DNA of 21,494 nt from CALALP01 sp041855735 (GTDB taxonomy: Bacteria; Bacillota; Clostridia; Lachnospirales; Lachnospiraceae): the NCBI GenBank assembly GCA_041855735.1, contig JBHAEV010000192.1, positions 1 through 21,494 of the forward strand, written 5' to 3'. Position numbers and translations under genes: made by a program. Below the pieces are notes generated by a model. That model searched no databases, was not told the DNA's origin, and saw only the letters and a list, made by a program, of their open reading frames with translations. This document shows, in pieces, positions 9,266 through 18,900 of this stretch (position 1 is the stretch's first letter; the number at the start of each line of letters is the position of its first letter).

Positions 9266-9358
9266 CACACGCTCCTTTGATTGATTGACCGGCATGTTTT
9301 GCCGATCGTTTTTTATTGCAAATCCCCGGCGCTTTGCGACGGTCGATCAGCAAATGCA

Positions 9359-9853
9359 TTATAAAAACCGCACGTCGTCACTTCCGCGGCTGAGTCCGGT
9401 TAAACCGGTTCTTGCAAGTTCCAAAATCTCGTAGTCTTCCAAAAGATGGATAATCGCTTCCAACTTCTCTTTGTCACCGGTCAGCATGATGGTCAGAGAG
9501 TCTTTGCCGACATCGACGATATTTGCCCGAAACATGGAAGCCACGGCGGAGATTGCCTGCCGTTCGGCGGCATCGGCACGAACCTTAATCATAATCAACT
9601 CACGAAAAACGCTGGCTCTTTCACTGAGCGCCTTGATATCTCTTACATCTTCCAGTTTTCTGAGCTGATTGATAATCTGATACAATGTTTCCTCATCTCC
9701 CATCGACACCACGGTCATTCTTGAAAACTTCGGATTGGCAGTTTCGCCTACCGTAAGGGAATCAATGTTATAACCGCGCCGTGAGAACAAACCGGAAACA
9801 CGGCTGAGAACTCCGGCGGTATTGTCCACCAATAATGATAATACGATACGCAT
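9359..9853 (-). CDS. ilvN: Acetolactate synthase small (regulatory) subunit IlvN
   Basis: This is the regulatory subunit that binds valine through its ACT domain and controls the catalytic subunit IlvB in the first step of branched-chain amino acid synthesis. It has 164 residues, a normal length. The ACT signature is clear: LVDNTAGVLSRVSGLFSRRGYN, shown here only by its key part NTAGVLSRV, with the C-terminal ACT-like domain following (LTIMLTGD, ILELARTGL). I chose the start at 9853 because AAGGAGG lies five bases upstream; the longer frame from 9871 would put this RBS inside the gene. It is the first gene after the promoter at 9919-9947. The usual neighbour ilvB is absent here. Confidence 0.95.
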   Translation of the reverse strand: MRIVLSLLVDNTAGVLSRVSGLFSRRGYNIDSLTVGETANPKFSRMTVVSMGDEETLYQIINQLRKLEDVRDIKALSERASVFRELIMIKVRADAAERQAISAVASMFRANIVDVGKDSLTIMLTGDKEKLEAIIHLLEDYEILELARTGLTGLSRGSDDVRFL

Positions 9854-9918
9854 AGCAACCTCCTTCATCATTTCTCTTCATTATATGCAATTTCGGAACC
9901 ATTCAAAAATAGATAATA

Positions 9919-9947
9919 ATCATAGCAGATATAACCTGAAATGTCTA
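9919..9947 (-). promoter_or_regulatory. Promoter of the ilvN operon
   Basis: -35 TAGACA (9947-9942), 17-base spacer, -10 TATGAT (9924-9919) with TGC directly upstream (extended -10). The first three bases of the -35 box are the TAG stop codon of the upstream surface-protein gene. A second possible -10, TATAAT at 9885-9880, has no good -35. No T-box or leader-peptide attenuator fits in the roughly 60 bases that remain before ilvN. Confidence 0.65.
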
Positions 9948-12900
9948 TTGCCCGGATCTGCTCTTTCGTAAATACACATAGAACAGCAGGATACCGAAAC
10001 CGAAGGTTGCCACAGACAAGGCATCGAATGCATCCGATGTTTTCGGAATGCTGTTTGAGTCCGTGCGATTTCGGGCATTCGCATTCAAGTTGCTTTCGAC
10101 TTCCGAGTTCACCGTCCTCTCGGCACTGTCCGCCGCCAAATCAAAACCGGTGAGACGATTCGGATCGGAAAATTCCTTCGGCTCGATAACGGACTGCCTC
10201 CCATCCTGTGTAATAACACCATTTCCGTTCTCATCGATATGGTAACGAAGAACCGTGATGTCCTTCGTTACACCGGCTGCACTCAAAACCGAAGCATCCG
10301 ATCTGCGGATCAGGATGTCCGATTCGCCGAAGCTTCCCGACAAGGCCGACATGGAATCTTCGCTTAACAAAGTATCACCAGTCCTACCGGATTCGCCCGG
10401 AAACAAATTGTTTTTGCTTGTTTCCGGCTCTTGAACCGCGGCGGATTTTCGTCTCCCCGATGCCCAGACGGCATACAATGTCACAATGCCTTCATTTTCG
10501 GAGGTCAGATTTTGCACGACCTCTTTATCCCTGTATTCGACCTCACCGTCCGGCGACGTACTCCAGCCCAAAAACATGTCGTTTTGCTTCACAAACCCGT
10601 TCATCGGAAGTTCATCCGCCATATCATAGGTAAAACGCTTGCTCAAGGTAATTCCCTGTACCCCCGGGGAATTGGCATCAAAATACACTTCATAGGTATT
10701 CGGCGCATAAACGGCATGCACCACCTGATCCTGCACGATTTCACGAATGGAAGAATCCCATTTCAGGAAATGATAACCCAATTTATGATTCGGAGCGGGA
10801 GGCGGGGACGCCGCCTCTCCATGCCCGGTCGTAACCGTTTGAATCCATTGATCCGAATGCCCGTTGTCCGCATCGAAAGCATCCCGAAATTCCACCCGGT
10901 ATACTTTCGCCTCCCAGACGGCAACCAGGGTTTCCGACCGGAACAACGGATTTGAAAAATCAAACCTCTCTCCGTTCATCGCCCAATGTACAAATACATA
11001 TCCCGGTTTTTTCGGTTCAAACGGAACCGAAACATACTCGCCTGCCGGAATCGTTTGGCTTTCGATCTCTTCCTCGGCACCATCCGTGTCAAAGCGAATC
11101 GTAATGCGCGGCAGTTCGTAGTGATTGTTGAATTGAATCACATTGACATATTTTCCGTCTTTTCTCATCGACCTGTCAAGGTCAAGTTCATTGTCCGTCG
11201 CCGTTACAATATATGTGATTTCAATGTCGGAATCGTCCAGAGTATAGCCGTCCGAATTCTTTGTAATCTGTTCAATCCGGTATTTGTATATGCCCGGAGA
11301 AGTGAAAGTCAACTCTTTGACTCCCGCACTGCCGGAGCCGAGTCTTGAAAATGTTACTTCTTCCGGCAAAGGCGATCCATGATCGATCGCAATCATTCGA
11401 TAAGAAAACTCTTTGGCTTCCAAAGGAATTTCGCCATTCAAATAGGTCTGAATTTCCAGAAAGTCCGTAACCGGCAAAAATGCAGTCGACTCCGTGGTGT
11501 TCGGTGTAAGATCGTTGATTAAAACGGATTCTCCATCGGAGTCCGTACCCGGCGTAACTTCCTGTGTATGATCCGATTCGTCGTTCGAAGCGCCCGTCGC
11601 ATTCCCGGAATCATCGTCCGATGCCAAAGATTCTGCGATTGCATCCCGCCCGATGTATCGGTTCACAAATGTCGCATCCGCAATTTGCATCCCGTCTTTC
11701 AGAAGATACCGGACTGCCCGCAAATGATCCCCCCGCTTTACAACGGTGTAGATGACCTCTACATGCGATTTGTCATATTCGTAGTTCGAATCCTCCAGCT
11801 CGATTTCTTCCAGTCGGTATCGGTACACTCCCGGTGCATGGAATGTCAGCTCTTCCAATTCTCTGCTCATACCGCCGCGAACCGTAAATTCATAGACCTG
11901 TCTGCCTCTCGCACCGATCGGCATCGGAAGAGCAAATCCGGATGTGGAAGAAATCGCACGAAGTCGAAATCGAAAGTCTTTCTCCTGCTCCATCCCTTCC
12001 CCGTTCAGGATTTTGATCACTTTCAGTCTGTCGGCGGACTCCGGATTTTGCAAAGATGTCTTTGCTTCCTTGTTCTTCATCCATATCGCATGAAGAACCA
12101 CTTCTTCTCCATCCTCCGACGCCAGGTTCATTACGGATACTTCCGGCGCAAAACTTAAAGTACGTCCGTCCTTTTCCATCTGCCAGCCGATGAACGTGAA
12201 TCCGTCCCTGCGAAATTCGTTCGGTCTTAATTTGGATGCGACATCACTGTACATGACGGACGGTTCCATCTCGCCGGTGACTTCCCCGTCTCCCTTTTCA
12301 TAGCGAATCGTATATTGAATCGAAACGTCTTTCGCTTCTTCCTCATGGTATTGACGTTCATCCAAAGCCCAGATGGCGTACAAAACGACATTGCCCGTAA
12401 AAGTTCCCGTCTTGATTTTATCCCCGGTAAAAACGGAAACTCCGCTTCCGTCCGGCTGCGTATTCCATCCCAGAAAGACATATCCCTCCCGGAATGTGCC
12501 ATTGATTTCTCCGATTACAATCTCATCCGTGCCCGCATCCGACCCGTCTTCATTTTGTGAAGGATACAGACGATTCGTGTCCGTCGCGATGTCACCGCTT
12601 CCGTCATTGTAATCGAATACCAGATGAGAATACGCAATGATGGTATTCGCAGTCGTAAAGCGGTTTTTGCCCTCATCCTCAAACTCATTGGTCACGGAAA
12701 CGAAACCCGTTTGATTCGGGTGAACCGCGAGTCGATTGTCACCGGTAACTTCCAACGCCAATGTATCCTGCCCGGTCGGCGAATTCTGATCAAACTCGCT
12801 TCCCAGGTACACGGCATTGCTGGATGTGGCGCGATAATATAAATTGTCATTCACATGCACATAGAAAATCTCTCCGTCCATTGCTTCCACATCCGTGTAA

Positions 12901-13385
12901 ACTCCGGAATCCTCCCGCACATATGCTTGATCCGCCAAAACATGGTATTCGTTTGCATCCCGTATCAGGATGTCCGGATTCGAACTCAATAAACCCGGAT
13001 CCGTATCCGAAACCACATGTAAAAAATCTTCGACACTGTGCTCTTTGTTCAAAGCATCCAGTCTTTGCAAGTCCGAATCCGTGTACTCGAATTCAACATC
13101 GTCCGGTGTATCTTCGGAACGTTCCGATACCGCAACTTCACCGACCGATGCAGCTTCAAAACGCTCCACTACCGCATCGGCGCCCACCGATGTTTCCTTT
13201 GTTTCCGTTGTCGAAAGAAGCTGTATTCCTTCGCCGTCAAAGTCCGTCCGGTTTTCGAGCCGCACCGCTTCGGGACTTGCGTATGTAATTGCATCGCCAT
13301 GGGCGAATGTGCTACAACTGAGCGAAAGTGCAAGCAATGCACAAATCCATCTCTTTCTCAGCGTGTTACCCTTTCTAATTTCCAT
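9945..13385 (-). CDS. Sortase-type surface protein with Listeria-Bacteroides and FctA-like domains
   Basis: 1146 residues. A signal peptide (basic RKRW, then hydrophobic LLALSLSCSTFA) starts the protein. After an acidic region come two Listeria-Bacteroides (Flg_new/InlB-type) repeats, about 250-440, with GYVFLGW and GFTFIGW cores. Two FctA/Spy0128-like pilin domains follow, about 452-585 and 640-760, then three more Listeria-Bacteroides repeats, about 762-978. A polar linker leads to IPKTS (1113-1117), a hydrophobic stretch and the RKSR tail, a cell-wall sorting signal. FctA domain 1 has Lys458, an YRLEE Glu and a VNRY Asn; domain 2 has Thr647 at the Lys position. The ATG at 13385 overlaps glgP by 28 bases but its AAGGAG is only two bases away. 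A CTG at 13361, overlapping the glgP stop as CTGA, is an alternative start. No sortase gene is in the window. Confidence 0.9.
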   Translation of the reverse strand: MEIRKGNTLRKRWICALLALSLSCSTFAHGDAITYASPEAVRLENRTDFDGEGIQLLSTTETKETSVGADAVVERFEAASVGEVAVSERSEDTPDDVEFEYTDSDLQRLDALNKEHSVEDFLHVVSDTDPGLLSSNPDILIRDANEYHVLADQAYVREDSGVYTDVEAMDGEIFYVHVNDNLYYRATSSNAVYLGSEFDQNSPTGQDTLALEVTGDNRLAVHPNQTGFVSVTNEFEDEGKNRFTTANTIIAYSHLVFDYNDGSGDIATDTNRLYPSQNEDGSDAGTDEIVIGEINGTFREGYVFLGWNTQPDGSGVSVFTGDKIKTGTFTGNVVLYAIWALDERQYHEEEAKDVSIQYTIRYEKGDGEVTGEMEPSVMYSDVASKLRPNEFRRDGFTFIGWQMEKDGRTLSFAPEVSVMNLASEDGEEVVLHAIWMKNKEAKTSLQNPESADRLKVIKILNGEGMEQEKDFRFRLRAISSTSGFALPMPIGARGRQVYEFTVRGGMSRELEELTFHAPGVYRYRLEEIELEDSNYEYDKSHVEVIYTVVKRGDHLRAVRYLLKDGMQIADATFVNRYIGRDAIAESLASDDDSGNATGASNDESDHTQEVTPGTDSDGESVLINDLTPNTTESTAFLPVTDFLEIQTYLNGEIPLEAKEFSYRMIAIDHGSPLPEEVTFSRLGSGSAGVKELTFTSPGIYKYRIEQITKNSDGYTLDDSDIEITYIVTATDNELDLDRSMRKDGKYVNVIQFNNHYELPRITIRFDTDGAEEEIESQTIPAGEYVSVPFEPKKPGYVFVHWAMNGERFDFSNPLFRSETLVAVWEAKVYRVEFRDAFDADNGHSDQWIQTVTTGHGEAASPPPAPNHKLGYHFLKWDSSIREIVQDQVVHAVYAPNTYEVYFDANSPGVQGITLSKRFTYDMADELPMNGFVKQNDMFLGWSTSPDGEVEYRDKEVVQNLTSENEGIVTLYAVWASGRRKSAAVQEPETSKNNLFPGESGRTGDTLLSEDSMSALSGSFGESDILIRRSDASVLSAAGVTKDITVLRYHIDENGNGVITQDGRQSVIEPKEFSDPNRLTGFDLAADSAERTVNSEVESNLNANARNRTDSNSIPKTSDAFDALSVATFGFGILLFYVYLRKSRSGQ

Positions 13386-15823
13386 ATCTCCTTGACATAT
13401 TCCTCAATTGTTCTGTCGGATGAGAATTTTCCGCACGACGCTGTTTGCAGCATCGCCATTCTTGCCCATTTTTCCTCATCACGATACGCCTCTTCCACAC
13501 GCAAATGCGCGTCAATATAGGATCTGAAATCCTTAAGAATAAAATATGTGTCTGCCCGATCCGAGGAATGGTTGTATAACAGGGAATCATAGATTTCCCG
13601 GAACAGCTCCGGATTCTCCGGAGAATAAAAACCGTTGATCAATTGCAAGAGAACTCTTTGAATTTCATGATCCTGATGAAAGATATCCATCGGATTGTAT
13701 CCGCCATGATTCTCAAAATGTATGACCTCATCGGAAGAAAGTCCGAATATAAACGCATTTTCGGCTCCCACTTCTTCCACAATTTCCACATTCGCACCGT
13801 CCATCGTTCCGATGGTCGGCGCACCGTTCAGCATAAACTTCATATTTCCCGTACCCGATGCCTCTTTGCTTGCCGTGGAAATCTGTTCGCTCACGTCCGC
13901 CGCCGCAAAAATGATCTCCGCATTGGATACCCGGTAGTCTTCGATGAAGACAACCTTGATTTTTCCGTCGATGGATGCGTCATTGTTGATCACATCCGCA
14001 ACGGCATTGATTAATTTAATGGTTAATTTCGCTCTGCGATAACCGGCAGCCGCCTTCGCACCGAAGATAAAGGTCCTCGGAAGCATATTCGGATCCGGAT
14101 TGTCTTTGATTTTATTGTAAAGATACATCACATGCAGAATGTTCAAAAGCTGGCGCTTGTATTCATGCAATCTCTTAACCTGCACATCGAAAATCGACTT
14201 CGGGTCAATTTCGATGCCATTGTGAATCTGAATGTATCTGGCCAGTCGAATTTTGTTCTTGTACTTGATGGTCATGAATTCACGCTGTGCCTTCCGGTCA
14301 TCCACAAGCGCTTTCAACTTGCCGAGTTCGTCCAGGTTTGTAATCCACCCGTCTCCGATCTTTTCGGTAATCCATTCCGCAAGGAGAGGGTTTGCATGAA
14401 GCAAAAATCTTCTCTGGGTAATGCCGTTTGTTTTGTTGTTGAATTTCTCCGGCATCATTTCGTAAAAATTCCTAAGTTCCTGTTTTTTCAAAATCTCCGT
14501 GTGCAGCCTTGCCACACCGTTTACGGAAAAACTGCCGGCAATCGCCATAAATGCCATACGAACCTGATGGTCGTATATGATCGCCATCTGTGCGATCTTT
14601 GTATGGTCGCCCGGAAAACGCGACTGAATATCGATGATAAATCGACGATTAATTTCTTCCACGATTTGATAAATTCTCGGCAGAAGCCTTTGGAATAAAT
14701 CAATCGGCCATTTTTCAAGTGCTTCGGACATAATGGTATGATTGGTATAGGCACATGTTTTTGTCGTAATCGCCCATGCTTCATCCCAGTTCAAACCTTC
14801 TTCGTCCATCAAAATTCGCATCAGCTCCGGTACCGCCACCGTCGGATGCGTGTCATTCATCTGTAAAATCACCTTGTCCGGTAAATTCCGGATCTCTTTG
14901 TTGTTTTCTTTAAACTTGCGGATCGCAATCTGAATACTGGCGGATATAAAGAAATACTGCTGTTTCAGGCGCAATTCCTTGCCGGCATAATGATTGTCGT
15001 TTGGATAAAGCACCTCACAGATATTCTTGGCAAGAAAGTCCTGCTCCACCGCCTTTTTGTAATCCCCTTTGTCAAAATGATCCAAATTGAAATTGCTCAC
15101 CGATCTGGCATCCCAGATACGAAGTGTATTGATAATCCCGTTGTTATATCCCACGACCGGCATGTCGTACGGAATCGCAATCACCGAAGAATAGTTCTCA
15201 TGCACATAGTGATTGTGACCGTTCACATTCTTGATGCGAACTTCGCCGCCGAACTTGACTTCACAGGCATACTCTTCTCTTTTGATCTCAAACTGATAAC
15301 CGTCTTTTCCCCACTCATCCGGCGCTTCTTTCTGGAAACCGTTCTCAATCACCTGCTTGAACATGCCGTATTTGTAACGGATTCCGCAGCCGTATGCCGG
15401 GTATCCGAGTGTTGCGAGAGAATCCAGAAAACACGCCGCCAGACGGCCGAGACCGCCGTTGCCCAGTGCCGGATCCCTCTCCTGATCTTCGATCAAATTC
15501 AAGTCAAAACCGATTTCATCCAGAACATCCGATACCTCCTTCACGGCACCGAGATTGATCAGATTGTTGCCCAGAGCGCGGCCGATCAAAAACTCCATTG
15601 ACAGATAATACAGAGTTTTCACATTTTCTTTCTCGTACTTTTTATGCGTTTCCATCCAATCTTCGATGATCAACTTTTGAACGGTCAGGGATACCGCCTG
15701 GTAAATCTCACGTTCATTTGCCTCCTCGATGTCCTTCTTGAAAAGCAGGCGGACATTGTCGCGGATATCCGATTTGATGATTTTTTTATCATACTTCTTA
15801 TTTTTTACAAACACTTCCCTCAT
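13358..15823 (-). CDS. glgP: Glycogen/maltodextrin phosphorylase
   Basis: This PLP-dependent enzyme releases glucose-1-phosphate from alpha-1,4-glucan with inorganic phosphate, in the cytoplasm. It has 821 residues, normal for bacterial GlgP/MalP. The N-terminal YYLSMEFLIGR motif, the GNGGLGRLAACFLDS glycine-rich segment and the EASGTGNMK PLP motif (Lys662) are all present, so it should be active. The start is 15823 because GGAGG lies five bases upstream; an ATG-type start at 15853 would ignore this site. It follows ileS after 91 bases with no clear promoter, and its 3' end overlaps the next surface-protein gene by 28 bases. No other glycogen genes are nearby. Confidence 0.96.
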   Translation of the reverse strand: MREVFVKNKKYDKKIIKSDIRDNVRLLFKKDIEEANEREIYQAVSLTVQKLIIEDWMETHKKYEKENVKTLYYLSMEFLIGRALGNNLINLGAVKEVSDVLDEIGFDLNLIEDQERDPALGNGGLGRLAACFLDSLATLGYPAYGCGIRYKYGMFKQVIENGFQKEAPDEWGKDGYQFEIKREEYACEVKFGGEVRIKNVNGHNHYVHENYSSVIAIPYDMPVVGYNNGIINTLRIWDARSVSNFNLDHFDKGDYKKAVEQDFLAKNICEVLYPNDNHYAGKELRLKQQYFFISASIQIAIRKFKENNKEIRNLPDKVILQMNDTHPTVAVPELMRILMDEEGLNWDEAWAITTKTCAYTNHTIMSEALEKWPIDLFQRLLPRIYQIVEEINRRFIIDIQSRFPGDHTKIAQMAIIYDHQVRMAFMAIAGSFSVNGVARLHTEILKKQELRNFYEMMPEKFNNKTNGITQRRFLLHANPLLAEWITEKIGDGWITNLDELGKLKALVDDRKAQREFMTIKYKNKIRLARYIQIHNGIEIDPKSIFDVQVKRLHEYKRQLLNILHVMYLYNKIKDNPDPNMLPRTFIFGAKAAAGYRRAKLTIKLINAVADVINNDASIDGKIKVVFIEDYRVSNAEIIFAAADVSEQISTASKEASGTGNMKFMLNGAPTIGTMDGANVEIVEEVGAENAFIFGLSSDEVIHFENHGGYNPMDIFHQDHEIQRVLLQLINGFYSPENPELFREIYDSLLYNHSSDRADTYFILKDFRSYIDAHLRVEEAYRDEEKWARMAMLQTASCGKFSSDRTIEEYVKEIWKLERVTR

Positions 15824-15866
15824 AATTTCCTCCGGTAAACTTTCGCTCAACAATGAAGCCTAATCA

Positions 15867-15895
15867 CCGAAGTTCTCAACCATGGAGAACTCCGG
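15867..15895 (-). other. Hairpin between ileS and glgP without a U-tract
   Basis: CCGGAGTTCTC and GAGAACTTCGG (minus strand) form an 11-bp stem with one G-U pair around a 7-base loop CATGGTT. TGATTAGG follows, so it is not a typical intrinsic terminator. It might be an RNA-processing or stability element that lets the two genes be expressed at different levels. Confidence 0.5.
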
Positions 15896-15914
15896 CACTA
15901 AGCTTGATGATTTA

Positions 15915-18900
15915 TTAACTGATTTTTTCCACTCCGATTGTGGCATGCAATCCGTTCAGGGACCACTCTTTGCTGTATCCGCCCGATCGTTCCAAAACGA
16001 TCTCATCCGCCAATGTTTCCGACTGAATCGTCTCTTTATTGGCAACGATAATGCGCGAAATCTCATCATTTCCGGTTTGGTACAGCCGGATGTGATCGGT
16101 CACTTCAAAGCCTGCCTCTTTACGCATCGTTTGAACCTTGGATATCACTTCTCTCACAAAACCTTCTTCCAAAAGCTGTGGAGTCATTCGAATATCCAAA
16201 ACGACACTGTATTTTCCGTCGCTCTCTGTCACGAAGTCGTCGCTCTTAACCACATCGATCAGCAAGTCCTCGTTCGTCAAGCTGACAATATCACCGTCGT
16301 AGTGAAATTCAAGTCTACCATTTTGTTTCAATTCCCGCATTGCCGCAACACCGTCCAGTTTTGAAAGCGAAGCCCGGATCGCAGCCAAATGCTTTCCGTA
16401 TTTCGGGCCGACCGTCTTCAGCTGCGGCTTGAATGAGTAATTTACGAAGTCTTCTACGTCATCCCGATATTCCAATTGTTTTACATTCAGCTCTTCCTTG
16501 ATGATATCCGTGTAGAATTCCGTCAAACGAAGATCGGATTTGATAAACATATTGCCGATCGGCTGTCGATTTTTAATATTTGCGTTATTTCTTGCCGCTC
16601 TTCCCAGAATGACAATTTCCAGCACGGAGTCCATGTTTTCTTCGAGCGTTTTGTCGATGCGGTTCTCATCCGCGATCGGGTAATCGCATAAATGTATGGA
16701 TCTCGGTGCATCTGCATCAAAATTCACAACCAGATTCTGATAGATCTGCTCGGTCATAAACGGGATAAACGGCGCAGCCAGCTTGGAAAGCGTCACAAGT
16801 GCGGTGTACAAAGTCATGTATGCCGCAATCTTGTCCTCTTCCATTCCCTTTGCCCAATATCTCTCCCGGCAACGTCTTACATACCAGTTGCTGAGATCTT
16901 CGGTAAACGCCTGCAATGCTCTTGCCGGCTCCGTAATGCGATATTGGCACAAATCGCCGTCCACGGTCTGAATCAATGTATTCAGCTTGGAGAGAAGCCA
17001 CCTGTCCATGACGGTGAGTTTCGATGTTTCCAGGCTGTATTTGCTCGGGTCAAATTGATCGATTTCCGCATAAAGCACATAAAACGCATAGGTATTCCAT
17101 AGGGTACCCATGAATTTCCTCTGTCCTTCAATGACCGCCTTGCCGTAAAAACGGTTCGGAAGCCATGGTGCGGAGTTCACACAGAAGTACCAGCGAATGG
17201 CGTCCGCCCCGTAGGTTCCAAGCGCTTCCATCGGATCGACGGAATTGCCCTTCGATTTGCTCATCTTCTGTCCGTTTTCATCGAGAACATGCCCCAAAAC
17301 AATAACATTTTTATATGGTGCTTCATTAAATACCAAAGTAGAAATGGCCAAGAGGGAATAAAACCAACCTCTCGTCTGGTCTACCGCTTCGCAGATAAAA
17401 TCTGCCGGAAACTGCGCCTTGAACAAGTCCTGATTTTCGAAAGGATAGTGATGCTGTGCAAAAGGCATTGCACCGGAATCAAACCAGCAGTCAATCACCT
17501 CCGGCACTCTCTTCATCTGTCCTTTGCATTTTTCGCATCGAATGGTAACATCGTCGATATACGGACGATGCAGTTCAATGTCTGTCGGACAATTATCGGA
17601 CATGGATCTCAGTTCTTCCACACTTCCGATCGCATGCTGATGACCGCAGTCACAGCTCCAGATGTTCAAAGGAGTTCCCCAATACCGGTTTCTGGAAATT
17701 GCCCAATCCTGAACATTCTCCAGCCAGTCACCGAATCTTCCCTTGCCGATGGACTCGGGAATCCAGTGAATGGTATTATTGTTTCGAATCAGATCATCCT
17801 TAACCGCGGTCATCTTGATGTACCAGGATTCACGGGCATAGTAAATCAGCGGCGTGTCGCACCTCCAGCAGTGCGGATAATTGTGCTCGAACAAAGGAGC
17901 CGAAAACAGCTTCCCTTCCGCCTTTAAGTCTTCCAAAATAAGCGGATCCGCCTTCTTGACAAACACACCCGGCCACCTGGTTTCCTGTGTCATCTCGCCC
18001 TTTGCGTCCACCAATTGGACAAACGGGAGGTCATACTTTCTTCCGACGCGGGAATCGTCCTCACCGAATGCAGGGGCCTGATGTACAATGCCGGTACCGT
18101 CGGTTAACGTTACATAATCGTCACAGGTCACAAACCATGCCTTTTTGTCCGTCCTGACAAAGTCAAACAGCGGTTCATACTCCTTGTACTCGATACTTTT
18201 ACCCTTAAAACGCTCCAGAATCTCATAGTCTTTTTCAAGAACTGTGCCGACGAGGGCTTCAGCCATGATATATGTGTACTCACCGTGACGAACTCTTACA
18301 TAGTCCTCATGCGGATTGACACAGAGTGCGACATTGCTGGGAAGCGTCCAGGGCGTTGTCGTCCAAGCCAGAAAATATGCATCCTCTCCCTTAACTTTGA
18401 AACGAACGATTGCGGAATGTTCCTTGACGTCCTTATAACCTTGTGCTACTTCATGACTCGAAAGCGGTGTTCCGCAACGCGGACAATATGGCACGATCTT
18501 AAAACCTTTATATAAAAGGTTTTTTTCCCAAATCCTTTTCAGTGCCCACCATTCCGATTCAATGAAATCGTTTTCATAAGTTACATAAGGATTCTCCATG
18601 TCTGCCCAGAATCCGACGACTCCGGAAAAGTCCTCCCACATACCCTTGTAAGTCCAGACACTTTCCTTACACTTTCGAATAAACGGATCCAAACCATAGC
18701 TTTCGATCTGTTCCTTTCCTTCCAACCCGAGTTGACGTTCAACTTCGAGTTCCACAGGCAATCCGTGGGTGTCCCAACCTGCCTTGCGGGGAACTTTGAA
18801 TCCCTTCATCGTCCGGTATCTCGGAATCATGTCCTTGATTACTCTTGTCAGTACATGTCCGATATGCGGTTTCCCGTTTGCTGTCGGAGGTCCGTCGTAA

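Noticed and set aside
9287..9316. Hairpin GACCGGCA/TGCCGATC followed by GTTTTTT on the plus strand
   Set aside because: It looks like an intrinsic terminator for plus-strand transcription, but no plus-strand gene leads to it. On the minus strand it has no U-tract. It may only be structure in the ilvN to small-peptide gap.
9854..9871. Longer ilvN start at 9871
   Set aside because: The strong AAGGAGG lies downstream of this ATG and correctly spaced to 9853; known IlvN proteins start at the MRIVLSLL-like sequence.
15824..15853. Longer glgP start at 15853
   Set aside because: GGAGG at the right distance serves the ATG at 15823; the extra ten residues are not typical of the family.
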